This document shows positions 6,078 through 8,450 of a stretch of 8,450 nucleotides of DNA, in pieces. The notes beneath the pieces were generated by a model. It searched no databases. It was not told the origin of the DNA and was given only the letters and a program-made list of their open reading frames with translations. The DNA lies in contig JAFYGL010000460.1 in assembly GCA_017543165.1 (NCBI GenBank), forward strand, positions 1 to 8,450, in the 5' to 3' direction. A program made the position numbers and the translations under genes. The stretch's first letter is position 1, and each line of letters opens with the position of its first letter. The stretch is from Victivallales bacterium (lineage in GTDB: Bacteria; Verrucomicrobiota; Lentisphaeria; Oligosphaerales; Oligosphaeraceae).

Positions 6078-7262
6078 ATGAAAGTATTGCCATTTAACGC
6101 CTATATTCCGAATGGAGACGAGGCGGCAAAGATTGCCACATTGCCATACGATGTGATGAACAGGAAGGAGGCCGCGGCCATGGCTGCTGGCAACCCGATC
6201 AGCTTCCTGCATGTGACACGCTCGGAAATCGACCTGGATGTGGAGGATGTGTATTCGCCGCAGGTCTATGAAAAAGCAAAGGAAAACTGGAGGAAATTGG
6301 CGGCAGAGCATCTGAAAAAGGATGCAGAACCCCATTACTACGTGTATTCGCTGGTGATGAATGGCCGCACGCAGACTGGCATCGTGGCGACGCCACTGGT
6401 GCAGGACTACAATGAGAACCGCATCCTCAGGCATGAGAAGACACGCCGTGAAAAAGAGGATGACCGTACCAGGCATATTTCCACCCTCAGGGCGCAGACG
6501 GGTCCCGTCTTCCTCACATACAAGGACAGCTCCGCCATCAATGCTATCGTGGCGGAGACCATGAAGCAGAAACCACTCTTCGACTTTGTGGCCGAGGATG
6601 GCATCTCCCATACAGGATGGCGCATTGAAAACACTTCTGCAATGCAAAATGCATTCGGAAATGTAGATAAACTGTATATTGCGGACGGGCATCACAGGGC
6701 GGCCTCCGCATCACGCACATTTGCGGCGGACAATTCAGGTGAGGCGGACCGCTTCCTGGCGGTGATATTCCCAGCATCGCAGCTGCGCATTCTGGCCTAC
6801 AACCGTGTGGTTTTCACGCTGAATGGCAGGGACGAGGCAGGCTTTCTGGCAGAACTGGGCAAGGTGGCTCCGCTGTCGCCAGTCAGCAATCCAGTGCCAG
6901 CCAAGCCAGGCGACGTATGCGTGTATTGCGGTGGCAAATGGTATGGCTTGACCTTGCCTGACGTGGAGACAGACGCCATTGGCAAGCTGGATGTCAGCCG
7001 CCTTCAGAGCCTGGTGTTGCAGCCATTGCTGGGCATAGATGACCCACGCACCAGCAAGCAGATTGACTTCGTGGGCGGCATACGCGGCACTGCGGAATTG
7101 GAGAAGCGTGTCAATTCAGGGGAGGCAAAGGTGGCGTTCTCCATGTATCCCACTACACTGGAGCAGTTGATGGCGATTGCGGACGAAGGAGGCATCATGC
7201 CGCCCAAGTCCACCTGGTTTGAGCCGAAATTGAGGGACGGCCTCTTCGTGCACGAGATTTAA
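6078..7262 (+). CDS. DUF1015 family protein
   Basis: The 394-residue cytoplasmic protein is close to the usual family length (about 400). It shows the family landmarks: an N-terminal L-P-Y-D-V (22-26), H-E-K-T (119-122) followed by K-E-D-D-R (126-130), a central A-D-G-H-H-R (202-207), and a C-terminal P-K-S-T-W-F-E-P-K-L-R-D-G-L (376-389). The biochemical role of the family is not established. In other bacteria such genes often sit beside serA/serC, so a link to amino-acid metabolism is known from context. The D-G-H-H-R motif resembles the nucleotide-binding motif of ParB/Srx-fold proteins such as free-serine kinases; that comparison is my inference. The start at 6078 has only a weak purine stretch (GAAAGAA) upstream, but homologues begin close to the V-L-P-F-N stretch. 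It is followed after 28 nt by a PLP decarboxylase gene, with which it probably forms an operon. Confidence 0.9.
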   Translation: MKVLPFNAYIPNGDEAAKIATLPYDVMNRKEAAAMAAGNPISFLHVTRSEIDLDVEDVYSPQVYEKAKENWRKLAAEHLKKDAEPHYYVYSLVMNGRTQTGIVATPLVQDYNENRILRHEKTRREKEDDRTRHISTLRAQTGPVFLTYKDSSAINAIVAETMKQKPLFDFVAEDGISHTGWRIENTSAMQNAFGNVDKLYIADGHHRAASASRTFAADNSGEADRFLAVIFPASQLRILAYNRVVFTLNGRDEAGFLAELGKVAPLSPVSNPVPAKPGDVCVYCGGKWYGLTLPDVETDAIGKLDVSRLQSLVLQPLLGIDDPRTSKQIDFVGGIRGTAELEKRVNSGEAKVAFSMYPTTLEQLMAIADEGGIMPPKSTWFEPKLRDGLFVHEI

Positions 7263-7290
7263 TTGGCAAAATAAAATACAAAGGGAAAAA

Positions 7291-8450
7291 ATGCGCATTG
7301 ATAGCAAAGGTCTGATTTATCTGGAAGACGTGCCAGTGGAGACGATAGCCCGCGAATACGGCACGCCTACATACGTTTACGAGGAGAACCGCATTAGGGC
7401 GAACTTCCGCCGCGCGTTGTCTGCGTTCAGGAAATACTATCCTGATTTTCGTTTCTTCTACGCCATAAAGGCGAACAACAACCTGGCGGTGGCGAATATC
7501 CTGCGCCAGGAAGGGGCTGGCATAGACGCGGCCTCCATCAATGAGATTCTGCTGGCCAAGAAATTGGGATTGGGCGGCGATGACGTGATGTTCTCGGGCA
7601 ACTTCCTCTCAGACGACGATATCAAGCAGGGGCTTGAATCTGGCGTCATCTTCAATTTGGATGACATTTCAATCCTGCCCCGCGTGCTCAAGTACGGCAA
7701 GCCGAAATTCCTGTCTTTCCGCCTGAATCCAGGCTATGGCCAGTGCGAGGTGGGGGACTTTGTCTGCAACGGCGGCCCCAATGCGAAATTCGGCGTGCAT
7801 CCAGACCAGATCATGGACGCGTACCGCCTGGCAAAGGAGGCGGGCATCACACGCTTCGGCGCGCACATGATGCCAGGTTCATGCATACGCGACCCAGAAT
7901 ACTTCCGCTTCATCACAGGATTGCTGATGGACAACATCGGCAAGGTGGGACGCGAACTTGGCATCAACTTCGAGTTCATCGACCTGGGCGGCGGCCTGGG
8001 CATCCCATACAAGCATGAGGACAAGGTACTGGACATTGACGAGGCGGCCAGGCAGGTGTCGGACATCTTTACCAGGAAGATTGCCGAATACGGTCTCAAT
8101 TCACCGCGCCTCATGATGGAGCCAGCCCGCTATTTCGTGGGTGACGCTGGCTATATTGTGGGCACTGTCCACTCCATCAAGAACAGCTACAGCAAGATCA
8201 TCGGGACGGATGTCAGCATGAACACGCTGGCGCGCCCCGCCATGTACGGCGCATACCACCACATCTATGTCAATGGCAGAGAGAATGAGGAACGCGCGGC
8301 AGTGGGGCTTTGCGGGCAGGTCTGCGAGAACACGGACTTCTGGGTGCGCGAGCGCATGCTGCCCAAGGACATCAGCCTGGGCGACCTGATCGTGGTGGAG
8401 AGCGCTGGCGCATACGGCTATGCCATGAGCTACCAGTACAACGGCAGGCT
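7291..8450 (+). CDS. lysA: Diaminopimelate decarboxylase-like PLP enzyme (3' end outside window)
   Basis: This is a fold-type III PLP decarboxylase; 386 codons are visible and the gene continues past the right edge, with about 30 residues missing relative to the usual 415-420. LysA converts meso-diaminopimelate to lysine and CO2, the last step of lysine synthesis. Visible landmarks are F-Y-A-I-K-A-N with the Schiff-base lysine K60, G-G-P-N-A-K-F-G-V (about 161-169), the PLP-phosphate loop G-G-G-L-G (233-237), E-P-A-R-Y (277-281), catalytic C345-E-N-T-D on the second subunit's side of the site, and S-A-G-A-Y-G (371-376). Departures from the classical enzyme include H-M-M-P-G-S (192-197) where LysA usually has H-I-G-S, and E-P-A-R for E-P-G-R. 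A related decarboxylase (ornithine/arginine or carboxynorspermidine type) is therefore possible but less likely. AAGGGA at 7281-7286, 4 nt before the ATG, serves as ribosome binding site. Confidence 0.8.
   Translation, partial: MRIDSKGLIYLEDVPVETIAREYGTPTYVYEENRIRANFRRALSAFRKYYPDFRFFYAIKANNNLAVANILRQEGAGIDAASINEILLAKKLGLGGDDVMFSGNFLSDDDIKQGLESGVIFNLDDISILPRVLKYGKPKFLSFRLNPGYGQCEVGDFVCNGGPNAKFGVHPDQIMDAYRLAKEAGITRFGAHMMPGSCIRDPEYFRFITGLLMDNIGKVGRELGINFEFIDLGGGLGIPYKHEDKVLDIDEAARQVSDIFTRKIAEYGLNSPRLMMEPARYFVGDAGYIVGTVHSIKNSYSKIIGTDVSMNTLARPAMYGAYHHIYVNGRENEERAAVGLCGQVCENTDFWVRERMLPKDISLGDLIVVESAGAYGYAMSYQYNGR

Noticed and set aside
1..8450. CRISPR array, tRNA or rRNA gene, insertion sequence, toxin-antitoxin pair
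   Set aside because: No spaced direct repeats, cloverleaf, transposase motif or terminal inverted repeats were seen; the window is almost completely filled by the five coding regions.

Overview
The window most likely comes from a Lentisphaerota (Victivallis-like) bacterium or a close PVC relative. The main clue is a type II pseudopilin with the N-terminal pattern [16 protein letters not shown] followed by [14 protein letters not shown]. This form is massively expanded in that group and commonly sits beside carbohydrate-active genes. The assignment rests on pattern recognition; no search was run. All five genes lie on the + strand and are densely packed, with a GC-leaning codon choice (CTG, GAC, CGC, AAG preferred).

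Region 1 (1-226) holds the end of something upstream, a near-perfect GC-rich palindrome (81-101), and an AT-rich promoter with an extended -10 (172-180). A short inverted repeat lies over the predicted transcription start.

Region 2 (227-5853) looks like a three-gene operon with gaps of 25 nt (gene 1 to 2) and 16 nt (gene 2 to the RBS-supported start of gene 3). It encodes: (i) a cytoplasmic 409-residue protein, probably an alpha/alpha-toroid carbohydrate enzyme of unrecognised family; (ii) a 236-residue pseudopilin; (iii) a secreted 1214-residue multidomain protein with a LamG-like lectin domain, a second beta-sandwich, a glycosidase-type N-terminal beta domain, a TIM barrel with plausible catalytic Asp and Glu, and a C-terminal beta domain. 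The simplest reading is a small glycan-use unit: the secreted enzyme binds and cleaves a polysaccharide or glycoprotein glycan, the pseudopilin may help display, export or capture, and the cytoplasmic protein may process the imported product. The operon ends in a strong hairpin built from a 9-nt tandem repeat. Inside the large gene, an A10 tract contains an in-phase A AAA AAG slippery heptamer. It is followed by a small hairpin and an immediate stop in both other frames, so a short secreted lectin-only product is conceivable.

Region 3 (5854-8450) starts a new transcription unit. A TTGACA-type promoter, with an inverted repeat over its -35, precedes a DUF1015-family protein (394 aa). 28 nt later comes a fold-III PLP decarboxylase, probably diaminopimelate decarboxylase (lysA), which runs off the right edge. 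This pair points to amino-acid metabolism and seems unrelated in function to the glycan operon.
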